A DNA stretch of 57,728 nucleotides from Methylophilaceae bacterium (GCA_029244935.1 JAQWQF010000018.1:1-57728); one strand, 5' to 3'. Positions 26,448-36,009 are shown, numbered from the stretch's first letter. Notes: a model not told the origin generated them from the sequence alone. A program made the numbers and translations.

Positions 26448-27923
26448 ATGAAAGTTAATATTAAAACAGATTTAATCACAAAGATATCAAGCGATGTTAT
26501 CACATTAGGAGTGGACGATAAAAATCAAATCATTAATTCATCAAAGCTTAATAGGAAAACGGTAAGTTATCTCAGTAATATTCTGGCTCTTGGGGATATT
26601 CCAGAGAAGCTGGGTTCAGCTATAGTTATTCATGGTGACCATTTTTACCCTAAAGTCATACTGATTAGAATAGGTAATCCAAAAAATTTAACCTCAAATC
26701 AATTCTATAATGTTGTTTTAACTATTGCTGAAGAATTAAAATCTCTCCAATTTAAAACTTTATTATTGCCTATTAATCAATTTATTAATCCATCCCTGAG
26801 TGCTAACGTAGTGGCTGAATATTTAGTTAGAGGATTAATAGATGCATCGTATGTTGTTAATTCACTAAAGACCATAAATAAAGTTAAGAAGAATATATTT
26901 CAAACTATCATTCATTATGATGGCAGCGACTTGAAACAAGTTAAAAATGGAGTTAGGCATGGAGAGGCTGTAATGGAAGGGGGAAATCTTACTAAGGATT
27001 TAGGTAATTTACCACCAAATATATGTACTCCTAAATATCTTGCAAGCATAGCTACAAAATTAGGAAAAGAATATAAATTTAAAGTTAGTATTCTTGATAA
27101 GAAAAAAATTGAAAAACTCAGAATGGGTTCTTTTTTGTCGGTAGCTAAGGGTAGTCGTGAAGAGCCAAGATTTATAATTATGGAACATATCAAAGGCCCT
27201 AAAAATCAAAAGCCAATTGTTCTAGTGGGGAAGGGAATAACATTTGATGCAGGTGGTATTTCTATAAAACCATCTGCAGATATGGATGAGATGAAATATG
27301 ATATGGGTGGTGCTGCTTCAGTAATGGGTGTTATGAAGACAGTTGGAGCTTTAAATTTACCGCTAAATATTATTGCACTTATTCCGTCATGTGAAAATTT
27401 GCCAGATGGATTGGCAGTAAAACCTGGTGATATTGTTACTAGTATGTCGGGACAAACTATTGAAATATTAAATACAGATGCAGAGGGTAGATTAATACTC
27501 TGTGATGCTCTAACTTATGCTGAAAGATATAAACCTGAAACAGTTATTGATGTTGCAACATTGACAGGTGCTTGTGTTATTGGATTAGGCCATCATGCAA
27601 CTGGCTTATTCTCGAACTACGATCCTTTAGCTTCAGAATTAGAAGAGGCGGGTATTAGAGCATTAGATAAAGCCTGGAAGATGCCATTATGGGATGAATA
27701 TCAACCACAACTTAATAGTAATTTTGCAGATATGGCGAATATTGGTGGGAGAGCTGGTGGGAGTATAACAGCAGCATGCTTCTTGTCACGATTTGCTAAA
27801 AAGTTTAATTGGGCACATTTAGATATTGCTGGAACAGCCTGGAAATCAGGTAAGGAAAAGGGGTCAACTGGAAGGCCTGTAGCGCTTCTCAGCCAATTTT
27901 TGATAAAAAGGTCCGGGAAGTAG
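26448..27923 (+). CDS. pepA: Leucyl aminopeptidase (M17)
   Basis: A 491-residue cytosol aminopeptidase releasing N-terminal residues; PepA also binds DNA in E. coli. The two-metal active site lies in the C-terminal domain: VGKGITFDAGGISIKPSADM, DMGGAASVMG and the signature NTDAEGRL. The N-terminal domain (1-160) is the divergent M17 type. Length is close to E. coli PepA (503). AAGGAC lies just upstream. It is followed by holC after 3 bases. Confidence 0.95.
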   Translation: MKVNIKTDLITKISSDVITLGVDDKNQIINSSKLNRKTVSYLSNILALGDIPEKLGSAIVIHGDHFYPKVILIRIGNPKNLTSNQFYNVVLTIAEELKSLQFKTLLLPINQFINPSLSANVVAEYLVRGLIDASYVVNSLKTINKVKKNIFQTIIHYDGSDLKQVKNGVRHGEAVMEGGNLTKDLGNLPPNICTPKYLASIATKLGKEYKFKVSILDKKKIEKLRMGSFLSVAKGSREEPRFIIMEHIKGPKNQKPIVLVGKGITFDAGGISIKPSADMDEMKYDMGGAASVMGVMKTVGALNLPLNIIALIPSCENLPDGLAVKPGDIVTSMSGQTIEILNTDAEGRLILCDALTYAERYKPETVIDVATLTGACVIGLGHHATGLFSNYDPLASELEEAGIRALDKAWKMPLWDEYQPQLNSNFADMANIGGRAGGSITAACFLSRFAKKFNWAHLDIAGTAWKSGKEKGSTGRPVALLSQFLIKRSGK

Positions 27924-27926
27924 TTT

Positions 27927-28355
27927 TTGACAAATGTCCAATTTATTTTTAATGTAAAAGATAAATTTTCTCTATTGCATAGTTTACTTATGCAAAATCT
28001 ACAGAAGAAGAAAGCAAGCTTAGTTTTATGTGGAGATCAATCTGAATTAAAAACTTTATCAAAAAATTTATGGGTTAATTCTGGAGTAAATTTTTTCCCT
28101 CATAGAGTAAACCAGCCCTATGAAAATGAGATGATAATTTTATCTGATGACAAGATTGATTGGATGGATGATACCTTGATAAACTTTTCTAATTCTAAGA
28201 TTAATGGGTTTAATCGGTACTTAAAGTTAATTGAATTGGTGACAGATGATGAAGAAACCAAAAAAAAGGCAAGAGAACGTTTTAAATTTTATAAAGATTG
28301 TGGATACAAAGTAAATTCAGTTGACGCTAACCAGTTAAGTATTAATTTGTTCTAG
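27927..28355 (+). CDS. holC: DNA polymerase III chi subunit HolC
   Basis: A 142-residue HolC, the clamp-loader accessory protein contacting SSB. Matching features are FIFNVKDKFSLLHSLLMQNLQKKK at the start, a LWVNSGVNFFPHRV-like block, and the closing ARERFKFYKDCGYKV. Start is TTG 27927 after GGGAAG. Gene order pepA-holC is standard; the usual downstream valS is absent here and the gene instead overlaps convergent gcvH by 21 bases. Confidence 0.88.
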   Translation: MTNVQFIFNVKDKFSLLHSLLMQNLQKKKASLVLCGDQSELKTLSKNLWVNSGVNFFPHRVNQPYENEMIILSDDKIDWMDDTLINFSNSKINGFNRYLKLIELVTDDEETKKKARERFKFYKDCGYKVNSVDANQLSINLF

Positions 28356-28712
28356 GTATTCCTTCTTATTTAAGAAGTTATTTTCATTAAATATATCGTT
28401 AATTAATATTTCACATATCCATGTTTCATGAGGGTTATCGTTTATCAGTTCAGGATTTTTAATAAGATTTGGATTAATATCTGATATCTTCCCATCAACT
28501 GGTGCGATTAAATCCGAAGCTGTTTTAACAGATTCAATAATACCCATTGTCTGATTGAGAAATATACTTTCATTAGATTTAATATCAATAAAAACGATGT
28601 CACCCAGCAAGTCTTGTGCAAAATCAGTTATACCAAGCTGATATTTATGGCTATCAACATATTTTAACCATACATGTTCCTTGGTGTAAAAAAGCTCGTC
28701 TAAGTAGTTCAT
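28335..28712 (-). CDS. gcvH: Glycine cleavage system H protein, stand-alone
   Basis: A 125-residue lipoyl carrier of the glycine cleavage system. Family landmarks are YTKEHVWL, LGITDFAQDLLGDIVFIDI and the lipoyl-lysine site GIIESVKTASDLIAP, with Lys about residue 63. The usual C-terminal Gly-Trp segment is reduced to HETWICEI. No gcvT or gcvP is in the window. Besides glycine cleavage, H proteins can relay octanoyl or lipoyl groups, so an isolated gene may serve lipoate metabolism. Confidence 0.88.
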   Translation of the reverse strand: MNYLDELFYTKEHVWLKYVDSHKYQLGITDFAQDLLGDIVFIDIKSNESIFLNQTMGIIESVKTASDLIAPVDGKISDINPNLIKNPELINDNPHETWICEILINDIFNENNFLNKKEYLEQINT

Positions 28713-28731
28713 ATTTTTACCAATTTAAGAA

Positions 28732-28760
28732 GTGACAATATAGCCTTAATTGTATATGAT
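28732..28760 (+). promoter_or_regulatory. Sigma70-type promoter for the PBP7-like gene
   Basis: GTGACA (28732-28737, five of six consensus bases) and TATGAT (28755-28760, five of six) are separated by exactly 17 bases. The predicted transcript start is about 24 bases before the GTG start, with AAGGA in between. Confidence 0.5.
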
Positions 28761-28790
28761 CATTATCAACTATTAAACAAGGATGAGTTA

Positions 28791-29666
28791 GTGAGTAAAA
28801 TATTAAATATCTTTCTAATTATCTGTTTATTTTGCATCACCTCCCAGGTTTACTCTAAAGAAAAAATTAATAACCCTAAGGTTCGGTCATTAAGAGCTAT
28901 TGTTGTGAATCAGCAAAGTGGCGAAATAATTTATAAAAAAAATTCAAAACAAAGAGCATCAATCGCATCACTAACTAAATTGATGACTGCTATGGTCATA
29001 CTAGATTCAGGGTTAGATTTATCAGAGGAAGTAAGAATCTCAAAAGAAGATATTGATAAAGTTAAGTGGACTAAGTCAAGATTGCCTATTGGCTCAACTC
29101 TAAGTCGACTTGAGCTGCTAAAAGTTGCTCTTATATCATCAGATAACCGAGCTGCATATGCATTAAGCAGAACCTATCCGTCTGGAAGAAAAGCATTTAT
29201 TGAAGCTATGAATGTAAAAGCAATTCAATTAGGAATGGAAAATAGCCAATTTCGAGACCCAACAGGACTCGATAGACGAAACGTATCTACCGCACAGGAT
29301 TTAGTAAAAATGGCACAAGCTGCTTATGAGTATAAATTAATTCGAGAAATTACTACAACACCTACCGAAAAAGTCACTATTGGTAAAAGAAATACCCCGC
29401 TAGGGTTTATGAATACTAATAGATTGGTAAGAAGAGGTGTCTGGGATATTGGACTATCAAAAACTGGATTTATAAGAGAGGCAGGGAGATGTTTAGTAAT
29501 GCAAACAACGATAAATAATAAGCCTATTATTATGGTATTCCTTAAATCACATGGAAAATATACAAGACTTGGAGATGCAAATAGAGTTAAGAAGTGGATA
29601 GAAAAAAATAATTATAAGAAAAATCAAATTACAAGATCAGATTTTAAGTTAGGTTCACCTTCATAG
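28791..29666 (+). CDS. pbpG: D-alanyl-D-alanine endopeptidase (PBP7 type)
   Basis: A 291-residue S11 peptidase acting on peptidoglycan cross-links or stem peptides in the periplasm. A signal peptide covers residues 1-22. The catalytic motifs are Ser60-Leu-Thr-Lys63 in SIASLTKLMTA, Ser117-Asp118-Asn119 in SSDNRAA, and Lys224-Thr-Gly in SKTGF. Length and the lack of a C-terminal PBP5 domain favour the PBP7/PbpG class over DacA-type carboxypeptidase. Start is GTG 28791 with AAGGA upstream. Confidence 0.87.
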   Translation: MSKILNIFLIICLFCITSQVYSKEKINNPKVRSLRAIVVNQQSGEIIYKKNSKQRASIASLTKLMTAMVILDSGLDLSEEVRISKEDIDKVKWTKSRLPIGSTLSRLELLKVALISSDNRAAYALSRTYPSGRKAFIEAMNVKAIQLGMENSQFRDPTGLDRRNVSTAQDLVKMAQAAYEYKLIREITTTPTEKVTIGKRNTPLGFMNTNRLVRRGVWDIGLSKTGFIREAGRCLVMQTTINNKPIIMVFLKSHGKYTRLGDANRVKKWIEKNNYKKNQITRSDFKLGSPS

Positions 29667-29722
29667 AAAATTTTCTGTTGTTATATTTGTTGAATATGCC
29701 TAGATATTTTTAGAGCACTCTT

Positions 29723-32185
29723 TTATGTCTTTTTCTTAACTGGCTTTTTCTTAACTGGCTTTTTCTTAGCCTCTTCCTCAGCCTTTTTTGTTAAAAGCTT
29801 TAAAGCTTTTTCTAATGAAATAGAGTCAAGGTCGGTTTCTTTTGAAATATTAACTTTGGTACTATCCATTTGAATATAAAATCCAAAACGACTTTTATAC
29901 ACATCAATTGAGCTTTTTGAATCTGGATTTACCCCAATTTTTCTGAGAGGCTTTAATAAATCAACAGCAAAATCATGGGTAATTTCAAAAATATTTTCAG
30001 ATTTTGGAATAGATTTAAATTTTCCGTTATGATTAACATATGGCCCAAAACGCCCAATATTAGCTATAATCTTTTCTCCTGTTTCTGGATGAATTCCCAA
30101 ATCTCTTGGTAGGGAGATAAGTTGCTTGGCTATATTTTCATCTAGGTCAGCTAGAGCGACTTCAGGTGGAATGGTAACTCTTTTTGGTTTTAATTTATCT
30201 CCTTCCCTAGGAAGGCCTAATTGGAGATATGGCCCATAAGGACCAATTAATAATAATATATCTTTTTTAGAAGCTTCATCCTGAGCTATTACTTTTGGTT
30301 CTTGAGGTAGGTCTCCATTTGAACTTTTAGTAAAATCACAATCAGGATAACCAGAGCAGGCAATAAAATTACCTCTTTTACCTAGTTTAGATAGTAAAGG
30401 TTTATTGCATTTAGGACAATCCTCTCCAATTTCTTTTTGGGTAATTTTTGTTCTATCTAGATCACTTTTTTCTTTAATTCGTGATATGAACACTTCCCAA
30501 AAATCTTTGAGTACTACAAGAGAATTTTTATTGTCTGCTGCAATATCATCAAGTTGAGATTCTAAGTTTGCTGTAAAATCATAATCAACATAATTCTCAA
30601 AATGCTCTGTTAAAAATTCGATTACGACTTTTCCAACATCCGTTGGCATAAATCGTTTTTTTTCTAAAAGTGCATAATCTCTTTCCTGTAATGTTGTGAT
30701 TATGCTTGCATAAGTTGATGGTCTGCCAATGCCATATTCTTCTAAGGTTTTTACAAGACTTGCTTCTGTAAATCTTGGTGGTGGCTCGGTAAAATGTTGT
30801 ACCCCTTTAATTTTATCTACGACTAATAAATCACCAACTTCCAAGGGAGGAAGCTTTGATTCGTTATCTTCATTATTTTTTGAGTCATCTTCATCTTCTA
30901 AATAGACTGACATAAATCCTGCAAATTTTAGTGTTTGTCCAGTAGCTCTAAAAATACTTTCACCTTTACCAACTTCTAGATCCACACTAACTGCATCAAA
31001 TACTGCTGGTGACATCTGGCAGGCTAATGTTCTTTTCCAAATAATTTCATAAAGTTTATATTGTTGATCTGATAGAAATTTTTTTACGTTCTGTGGAGTT
31101 CTCTCAATATTTGTTGGTCTAATAGCTTCGTGGGCTTCCTGCGCATTTTTTGCTTTTGTTTTATAGCCAATTACTTTTTGAGGAAAATATTCATTGGTGT
31201 AATTTGATTCTAGGTATTTTCTTATTTGATTAGTCGCTTCATTAGACAGACTCATTGAGTCTGTTCTCATATAAGTTATCAAGCCAACTGTTCCCTCCTC
31301 AATATTAATACCTTCATAAAGTTGTTGAGCAGTAATCATTGTGCTGCGAGCAGTAAAACCGAGTTTTCTAACTGCTTCCTGCTGAAGTGTAGATGTTGTA
31401 AATGGAGCTGTAGGGTTTCTTACTCTTTGTTTTTTTTCAACCCTAGACACCCTAACCTCACCAGAACTCTTGAGAATTAACTCTCCCACTATTTTCTTTT
31501 CTTGTTCTGTAGATGTGATCGTAAATTGCTCTAATTTTTCATTATTTAGAATAGTTAATTTTGAAGCAATCTTAGCTTTTTCCTTAAATGCATCAAGATG
31601 AATGCTCCAATATTCTAAGCTATCAAATTTTTCAATTTCTTTTTCACGCTCAACAATTAATCTAAGTGCAGGACTTTGAACTCTTCCAGCTGATAGTCCA
31701 TATCTTATTTTTGACCATAATAAGGGTGAAAGATTAAAACCAATAAGATAATCTAGTGCTTGTCGGGCCTGTTGAGCATTTACGAGTGCCTGAGAAACAT
31801 GACGAGGATTATTTAATGCATCGATAATTGCTGCCTTAGTTATTTCTCCAAAAATAATTCGACTAATTTTTTTAGTACCGACTAATTTTTTTGAGGTTAG
31901 AACTTCTACGATATGCCATGCAATTGCTTCCCCTTCTCTGTCAGGATCTGTAGCAAGTAGAATTTCATCAGATTTCTTTACTGCAGTCGAAATTGCATCT
32001 ATATGTTTCTTATTTCTAGGGCTAATTTCATAGTTCATTTCAAAATTATCAGTATTTATGCCTTGCGACTTTGGTAAAAGGTTTCTTATATGTCCATATG
32101 AGGCTAGCACCTGGTATTCCTTACCAAGGTAATTCCCAATTGTTTTGGCTTTTGATGGTGATTCTACAATTAATAATTTTTGCAT
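29723..32185 (-). CDS. topA: DNA topoisomerase I
   Basis: An 820-residue type IA topoisomerase relaxing negative supercoils. The Toprim domain has VESPSKAKTI and the metal-binding DPDREGE (80-86). The catalytic Tyr305 is in GLITYMRTDS. The C-terminus has one clear C4 zinc finger (CPKC ... CSGYPDC, about 590-620) followed by GPYGPYLQLG-type repeats rather than the three zinc fingers of E. coli, a form seen in many proteobacteria. It ends in a KKPVK tandem-repeat tail. Probably monocistronic. Confidence 0.96.
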   Translation of the reverse strand: MQKLLIVESPSKAKTIGNYLGKEYQVLASYGHIRNLLPKSQGINTDNFEMNYEISPRNKKHIDAISTAVKKSDEILLATDPDREGEAIAWHIVEVLTSKKLVGTKKISRIIFGEITKAAIIDALNNPRHVSQALVNAQQARQALDYLIGFNLSPLLWSKIRYGLSAGRVQSPALRLIVEREKEIEKFDSLEYWSIHLDAFKEKAKIASKLTILNNEKLEQFTITSTEQEKKIVGELILKSSGEVRVSRVEKKQRVRNPTAPFTTSTLQQEAVRKLGFTARSTMITAQQLYEGINIEEGTVGLITYMRTDSMSLSNEATNQIRKYLESNYTNEYFPQKVIGYKTKAKNAQEAHEAIRPTNIERTPQNVKKFLSDQQYKLYEIIWKRTLACQMSPAVFDAVSVDLEVGKGESIFRATGQTLKFAGFMSVYLEDEDDSKNNEDNESKLPPLEVGDLLVVDKIKGVQHFTEPPPRFTEASLVKTLEEYGIGRPSTYASIITTLQERDYALLEKKRFMPTDVGKVVIEFLTEHFENYVDYDFTANLESQLDDIAADNKNSLVVLKDFWEVFISRIKEKSDLDRTKITQKEIGEDCPKCNKPLLSKLGKRGNFIACSGYPDCDFTKSSNGDLPQEPKVIAQDEASKKDILLLIGPYGPYLQLGLPREGDKLKPKRVTIPPEVALADLDENIAKQLISLPRDLGIHPETGEKIIANIGRFGPYVNHNGKFKSIPKSENIFEITHDFAVDLLKPLRKIGVNPDSKSSIDVYKSRFGFYIQMDSTKVNISKETDLDSISLEKALKLLTKKAEEEAKKKPVKKKPVKKKT
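29729..29769 (-). repeat. 15-bp tandem repeat at the 3' end of topA
   Basis: Two identical 15-bp units (29729-29743 and 29744-29758) and a partial third encode a repeated Lys-Lys-Pro-Val-Lys tail. Basic tails of this type help DNA contact in topoisomerase I. In-frame unit number could vary by slippage. Confidence 0.8.
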
Positions 32186-32275
32186 TTATTGGTTTTTAAC
32201 TAGGGTTAAAAACTAGGCATCATATGTAGAAAATGAAAACTATTCAAGCTTAAATGCAATATTAAAGATGATTTG

Positions 32276-33145
32276 TTATGCTTTTTCTGAGTGATTCATA
32301 AAATTAATAGTGCTATATGATTCTATATTTTCATTGGAAGCACTTGAAATCCTTAGGGATTCAAAATCAAATAAACTCTTATCAGCAAGGTGAGATAGCT
32401 CAATATTTGATATAGCACCAAAAATATTATTGACTCGGCCTGGAGTATCTTTTTCCCAGTTACTTAACATTTCTTTAATTTTCACCCTCTCTAGGTTTTC
32501 TTGTGAACCACATAAATCACAAGGAATAATAGGAAAATTCATTACATTCGCATAATTTTTAATATCTTTTTCTTCACAAAATGAAAGTGGTCGAATAATA
32601 ATATTCTTTTTATCATCAGATAATAGCTTCGGTGGCATCGATTTCAATTTTGACCCATGAAACATGTTTAAGAAAAAGGTTTCAACAATGTCATCTTTAT
32701 GATGGCCTAGGGCAATTTTGGTCGCACCTATTCTTTTTGCGGTTTTATATAAAATACCTCTTCTTAGTCTTGAACATAATGAGCATGTAGTTTTTCCCTC
32801 AGGAATCTTAGACTTTACAATTGAGTAGGTATCTTCATTTATAATCTCAAATGGAATGCCATGAGAAGTAAAAAAATTTGGCAGAATATCTTGAGGAAAG
32901 TTTGGCTGTTTCTGGTCTAGATTTATCGCAATAATATCAAAGTTGATTGGGGCTTTTTTCTTTAATGCTAATAGCATCGTAAGCATCGTATAAGAATCTT
33001 TACCCCCACTAATGCAAACCATTACTCGATCACCATCTTCGATCATATTAAAATGCATAATAGCTTTACCAGTAAGGCCAATTAATTTTTTTCTTAATTT
33101 TAGGAAACTTTGAGAATATTGTCTTGGAAGAATTTCTAAATCCAT
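32276..33145 (-). CDS. ttcA: tRNA 2-thiocytidine(32) synthetase TtcA
   Basis: A 289-residue PP-loop ATPase making 2-thiocytidine at tRNA position 32. The PP-loop is SGGKDS (46-51). The Fe-S cluster Cys residues match TtcA: Cys121 and Cys124 in [12 protein letters not shown], plus a C-terminal CDLCGS pair (209-212). Close to E. coli TtcA (311). It follows the pteridine reductase gene by 2 bases, a pairing common in Betaproteobacteria. Confidence 0.94.
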   Translation of the reverse strand: MDLEILPRQYSQSFLKLRKKLIGLTGKAIMHFNMIEDGDRVMVCISGGKDSYTMLTMLLALKKKAPINFDIIAINLDQKQPNFPQDILPNFFTSHGIPFEIINEDTYSIVKSKIPEGKTTCSLCSRLRRGILYKTAKRIGATKIALGHHKDDIVETFFLNMFHGSKLKSMPPKLLSDDKKNIIIRPLSFCEEKDIKNYANVMNFPIIPCDLCGSQENLERVKIKEMLSNWEKDTPGRVNNIFGAISNIELSHLADKSLFDFESLRISSASNENIESYSTINFMNHSEKA

Positions 33146-33147
33146 GG

Positions 33148-33912
33148 TTAGTGTATTCCTCCGTCAATATTTATAGTTTCACCTGTAACAAAAGGTGCAT
33201 TTAATAATAAAAACTCTACTGCTTTTGCAATATCAGCTGGTTCACCTAACCTTTTAAGTATTGATTGATTGATAACCTCATCCCGATATTTTTTGTCAAA
33301 TTCTTGACTATGACGCCCGTATTGCGAATCTATTTCTGGCCAGATAATAGCTCCAGGGGCGACAGCATTTACTCTAATATCTGGACCTAAATCCTTAGCT
33401 AGAGATTTTGTTAGATTTTCAAGTCCAGATTTTGCAATAGAATAAACTGTATAACCTTTCTTTGGATCCGAAATACGGGCATCTGTAATATTAACAATTG
33501 CACCTTTATTTTTTTTAAGATAAGGATATGCAAATTGACTAAGGAATAATGGTGCTTTTAGGTTGGTCGAAATTAGATCTTCCCAGTGCCCTGATGAAAT
33601 ATCTCCAATCTTTGTCGGGTAAAAGCTTGAAGCATTATTAATCAAGAAATCTATATTTCCGAATGAGCTAATCATTTCTTTAATGATGTACTCATAACTT
33701 TCGAATTCTAGAAGATTTGCTTGGACTATGCAGGCAGAATCTTCTCGAATATTATTCAGTTCTTTTTGAAGGGTAATCGCATCTTCTTTAGAATTTCGAT
33801 AGTGAATCATGATATCAATACCTACATTATGCAGATTGCGACATATAGCAGCTCCAATTCTTCTTGAGCCACCTGTAACTAATGCAAATTTTTTAGAGGA
33901 TGTCATATTCAT
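33148..33912 (-). CDS. Pteridine reductase-like short-chain dehydrogenase
   Basis: A 254-residue SDR protein. The NADP-binding start [11 protein letters not shown] carries the double Arg typical of pteridine reductases (TGxxxRxG). The active site is YSIAK, with NNASSFYPT beside the substrate pocket and the closing [13 protein letters not shown]. It would reduce dihydrofolate or dihydrobiopterin, as FolM/PTR1 do. ATG 33912 is used; ATG 33906 is possible. It leads a two-gene unit with ttcA. Confidence 0.82.
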   Translation of the reverse strand: MNMTSSKKFALVTGGSRRIGAAICRNLHNVGIDIMIHYRNSKEDAITLQKELNNIREDSACIVQANLLEFESYEYIIKEMISSFGNIDFLINNASSFYPTKIGDISSGHWEDLISTNLKAPLFLSQFAYPYLKKNKGAIVNITDARISDPKKGYTVYSIAKSGLENLTKSLAKDLGPDIRVNAVAPGAIIWPEIDSQYGRHSQEFDKKYRDEVINQSILKRLGEPADIAKAVEFLLLNAPFVTGETINIDGGIH

Positions 33913-33947
33913 TAGATTATTAAAGTTAGTCTATTATAATCTACCCT

Positions 33948-34022
33948 ATGAACAAATTACTCATACAAACTAAAACAGAAGCTAAAATTCATAATAAATT
34001 AGTGGTAATGCTAAAAAAATGA
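33948..34022 (+). CDS. 24-codon ORF coupled to trmB
   Basis: A short ORF (MNKLLIQTKTEAKIHNKLVV and four more residues) whose TGA overlaps the trmB ATG as ATGA. A TATAAT box at 33935-33940 lies only 7 bases before its ATG, so the transcript could be nearly leaderless. trmB itself lacks a clear Shine-Dalgarno. It could be a leader peptide that delivers ribosomes to trmB. No homology is recognised; chance is possible at this length. Confidence 0.3.
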   Translation: MNKLLIQTKTEAKIHNKLVVMLKK

Positions 34023-34699
34023 TAAAAAAAACTATCAGACCTATTCGCAGCTATGTTCTTCGTCAAGGAAGGCTAACTAAATATCAATCGGTTGCCCTCG
34101 ATAAATTTTCAAAGGAATTTATTATTTCTTTTCAAAATAAAAAGATTAATTTTGATTCTGTTTTCAATACATCTAAAAAGAAAATAATTCTTGAAATAGG
34201 TTTTGGGATGGGGGATACAACTGCAAAAATTGCTTCAAATTTCTCAGATTTTAATTTCATAGGTATCGAAGTGCATTCGCCTGGTGTAGGAAATCTACTT
34301 AACAGAATTAATGAACAAGAAATTAAAAATTTAAGAATTATTCAACATGATGCTGTTGAAGTATTGGAGCATATGATTCCAAAATCTTCGCTTGATGGAG
34401 TTCATATTTTTTTTCCTGATCCGTGGCATAAGAAGAAGCATAATAAAAGAAGATTGATACAACCTGACTTTATAGAAAAGATTGGTCAAAAAATAAAAAA
34501 AAATGGTTATGTGCATATCTCTACTGATTGGGAAGATTATGCGTTATGGATTCTTGATGCATTCAAGATGACTAATAATTTTTCACTTAAAACGAGTGAG
34601 TTTTTTGTTAAGCCGGATCATAGACCTAATACTAAGTATGAGAAGCGTGGGATTCGATTAGGACATCAAGTATGGGATATATTATTTATTAGGCAATAA
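34019..34699 (+). CDS. trmB: tRNA (guanine-N7-)-methyltransferase
   Basis: A 226-residue TrmB making m7G46 in tRNA. The N-terminus RPIRSYVLRQGRLTKYQ is diagnostic. It is followed by the SAM-binding LEIGFGMGDTT, the conserved FIGIEVHSPGVG and FFPDPWHKKKHNKRRL, and the C-terminal TKYEKRG. Length is near E. coli TrmB (239). It lies between divergent folM-like and convergent engB, overlapping engB antisense by 18 bases. Confidence 0.95.
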   Translation: MIKKTIRPIRSYVLRQGRLTKYQSVALDKFSKEFIISFQNKKINFDSVFNTSKKKIILEIGFGMGDTTAKIASNFSDFNFIGIEVHSPGVGNLLNRINEQEIKNLRIIQHDAVEVLEHMIPKSSLDGVHIFFPDPWHKKKHNKRRLIQPDFIEKIGQKIKKNGYVHISTDWEDYALWILDAFKMTNNFSLKTSEFFVKPDHRPNTKYEKRGIRLGHQVWDILFIRQ

Positions 34700-35296
34700 C
34701 CAGGATTGTATTTTACTATTTGCGTCCTCTATACCTTTTTTCTTAAGGCTAGAAAATAACTGGATAGTACATTCAGTTTGATATAAATCACCCCATTGTT
34801 CTTTTATTTTATCCTGGACTTCAGATAGGGTTCTTAGAGATTTCTCACGAGATAATTTGTCACTTTTAGTTAAAAGAATATGAATAGGCTTTTGACGTGG
34901 AGCAAACCAGTCTAGCATTCTGATATCTAGTTCTGTAAGAGGTCGTCGGATATCCATTACAATAATTAATCCCACTAGACATTGGCGTTCTTGCAGGTAG
35001 CGAGGTAATGTTCTTTGCCAATGGTTTCTGATATTTGTTGGCACCTTAGCATATCCATAGCCAGGAAGATCGACGAGCGATTTGTCATTATCAATTTTAA
35101 AAAAATTAATTAATTGCGTCCTACCTGGCTGTTTACTAACGTAGGCAAGACGATTTTGATTGCTAAGAGTATTAATAGCACTTGATTTTCCAGCATTTGA
35201 GCGACCAGCGAATGCTATTTCATAACCAGCATCCTCAGGCAATTCATTGAAATGATTAGCTGAAATAATAAATTTAGCATTTTGCAGTAAAGCCAT
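34682..35296 (-). CDS. engB: Ribosome biogenesis GTPase EngB/YsxC
   Basis: A 204-residue TRAFAC GTPase needed for 50S subunit assembly. The G motifs are G1 GRSNAGKSS (31-39), G2 region around PGRTQLINFF, G3 DLPGYGYAKV and G4 LLTKSDK. Size matches the family. It is divergent from the cytochrome c4 gene. Confidence 0.95.
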   Translation of the reverse strand: MALLQNAKFIISANHFNELPEDAGYEIAFAGRSNAGKSSAINTLSNQNRLAYVSKQPGRTQLINFFKIDNDKSLVDLPGYGYAKVPTNIRNHWQRTLPRYLQERQCLVGLIIVMDIRRPLTELDIRMLDWFAPRQKPIHILLTKSDKLSREKSLRTLSEVQDKIKEQWGDLYQTECTIQLFSSLKKKGIEDANSKIQSWLLPNK

Positions 35297-35382
35297 TTAT
35301 ATACCCTTGAAAGAAGTAAATGCTATCACGTTGAACCTATTTTAGTTAAAATGTCTCATTTTAAAACACAGTCGGAGTTTAA

Positions 35383-36009
35383 ATGTTAATCAGAAACTAT
35401 TTTTTTATTTTATTAGGTACACTGAGCATCAGCTTTTCTTTGTTTGCAGAGCCGCAAAAAGAGACAAATCAATATCTGTCAGCAAAAAAAATAGTAAATA
35501 ATTTATGTATTGCATGTCATGCGATTGATGGTAATAGCTCTATCAGTATGAATCCAAAATTAGCTGGCCAACATTCTGCCTATATCACAAAGCAACTTAT
35601 GAACTTTAAAAATGGTACAAGAGAGAATGCAGTAATGGCAGGAATAGTAGCAAGTCTAACTGAAGATGATATGAAAAACTTAGGGCTCTATTTTTCTATG
35701 CAGAGCCTTAAGCTATCATCAGCAAAAACTAATGGAAAGGGATCCCTGGGAGAAAAAATTTATCGTGGAGGATTATCAGAAAAAGGTGTCCCAGCATGTG
35801 CAAGCTGTCATGGTCCTGCTGGTCATGGAGTTCCGGATGTTTATCCTAGGCTAAATGGACAACATTCTGAGTATTCTCTATCACAATTAAATTTATTTAG
35901 ACTAGAAAAGCGAACTAATGATGAGGGAGTGATGATGAGGATGATTGCTCAAAAGTTAACAGAAAAAGAAATGCTGGCGGTATCAGATTATATTCAAGGC
36001 TTGCAGTAA
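35383..36009 (+). CDS. Cytochrome c4, dihaem
   Basis: A 208-residue periplasmic dihaem cytochrome c4. A signal peptide covers about residues 1-22. Two haem sites are CIACH (42-46) and CASCH (139-143), each followed by a Met-containing half typical of c4 (LTEDDMKNLGLYFS; MRMIAQKLTEKEMLAVSDYI). It transfers electrons from the bc1 complex to oxidases. It sits directly upstream of resB/ccsA, which mature it; petABC is also in this window. Confidence 0.9.
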   Translation: MLIRNYFFILLGTLSISFSLFAEPQKETNQYLSAKKIVNNLCIACHAIDGNSSISMNPKLAGQHSAYITKQLMNFKNGTRENAVMAGIVASLTEDDMKNLGLYFSMQSLKLSSAKTNGKGSLGEKIYRGGLSEKGVPACASCHGPAGHGVPDVYPRLNGQHSEYSLSQLNLFRLEKRTNDEGVMMRMIAQKLTEKEMLAVSDYIQGLQ

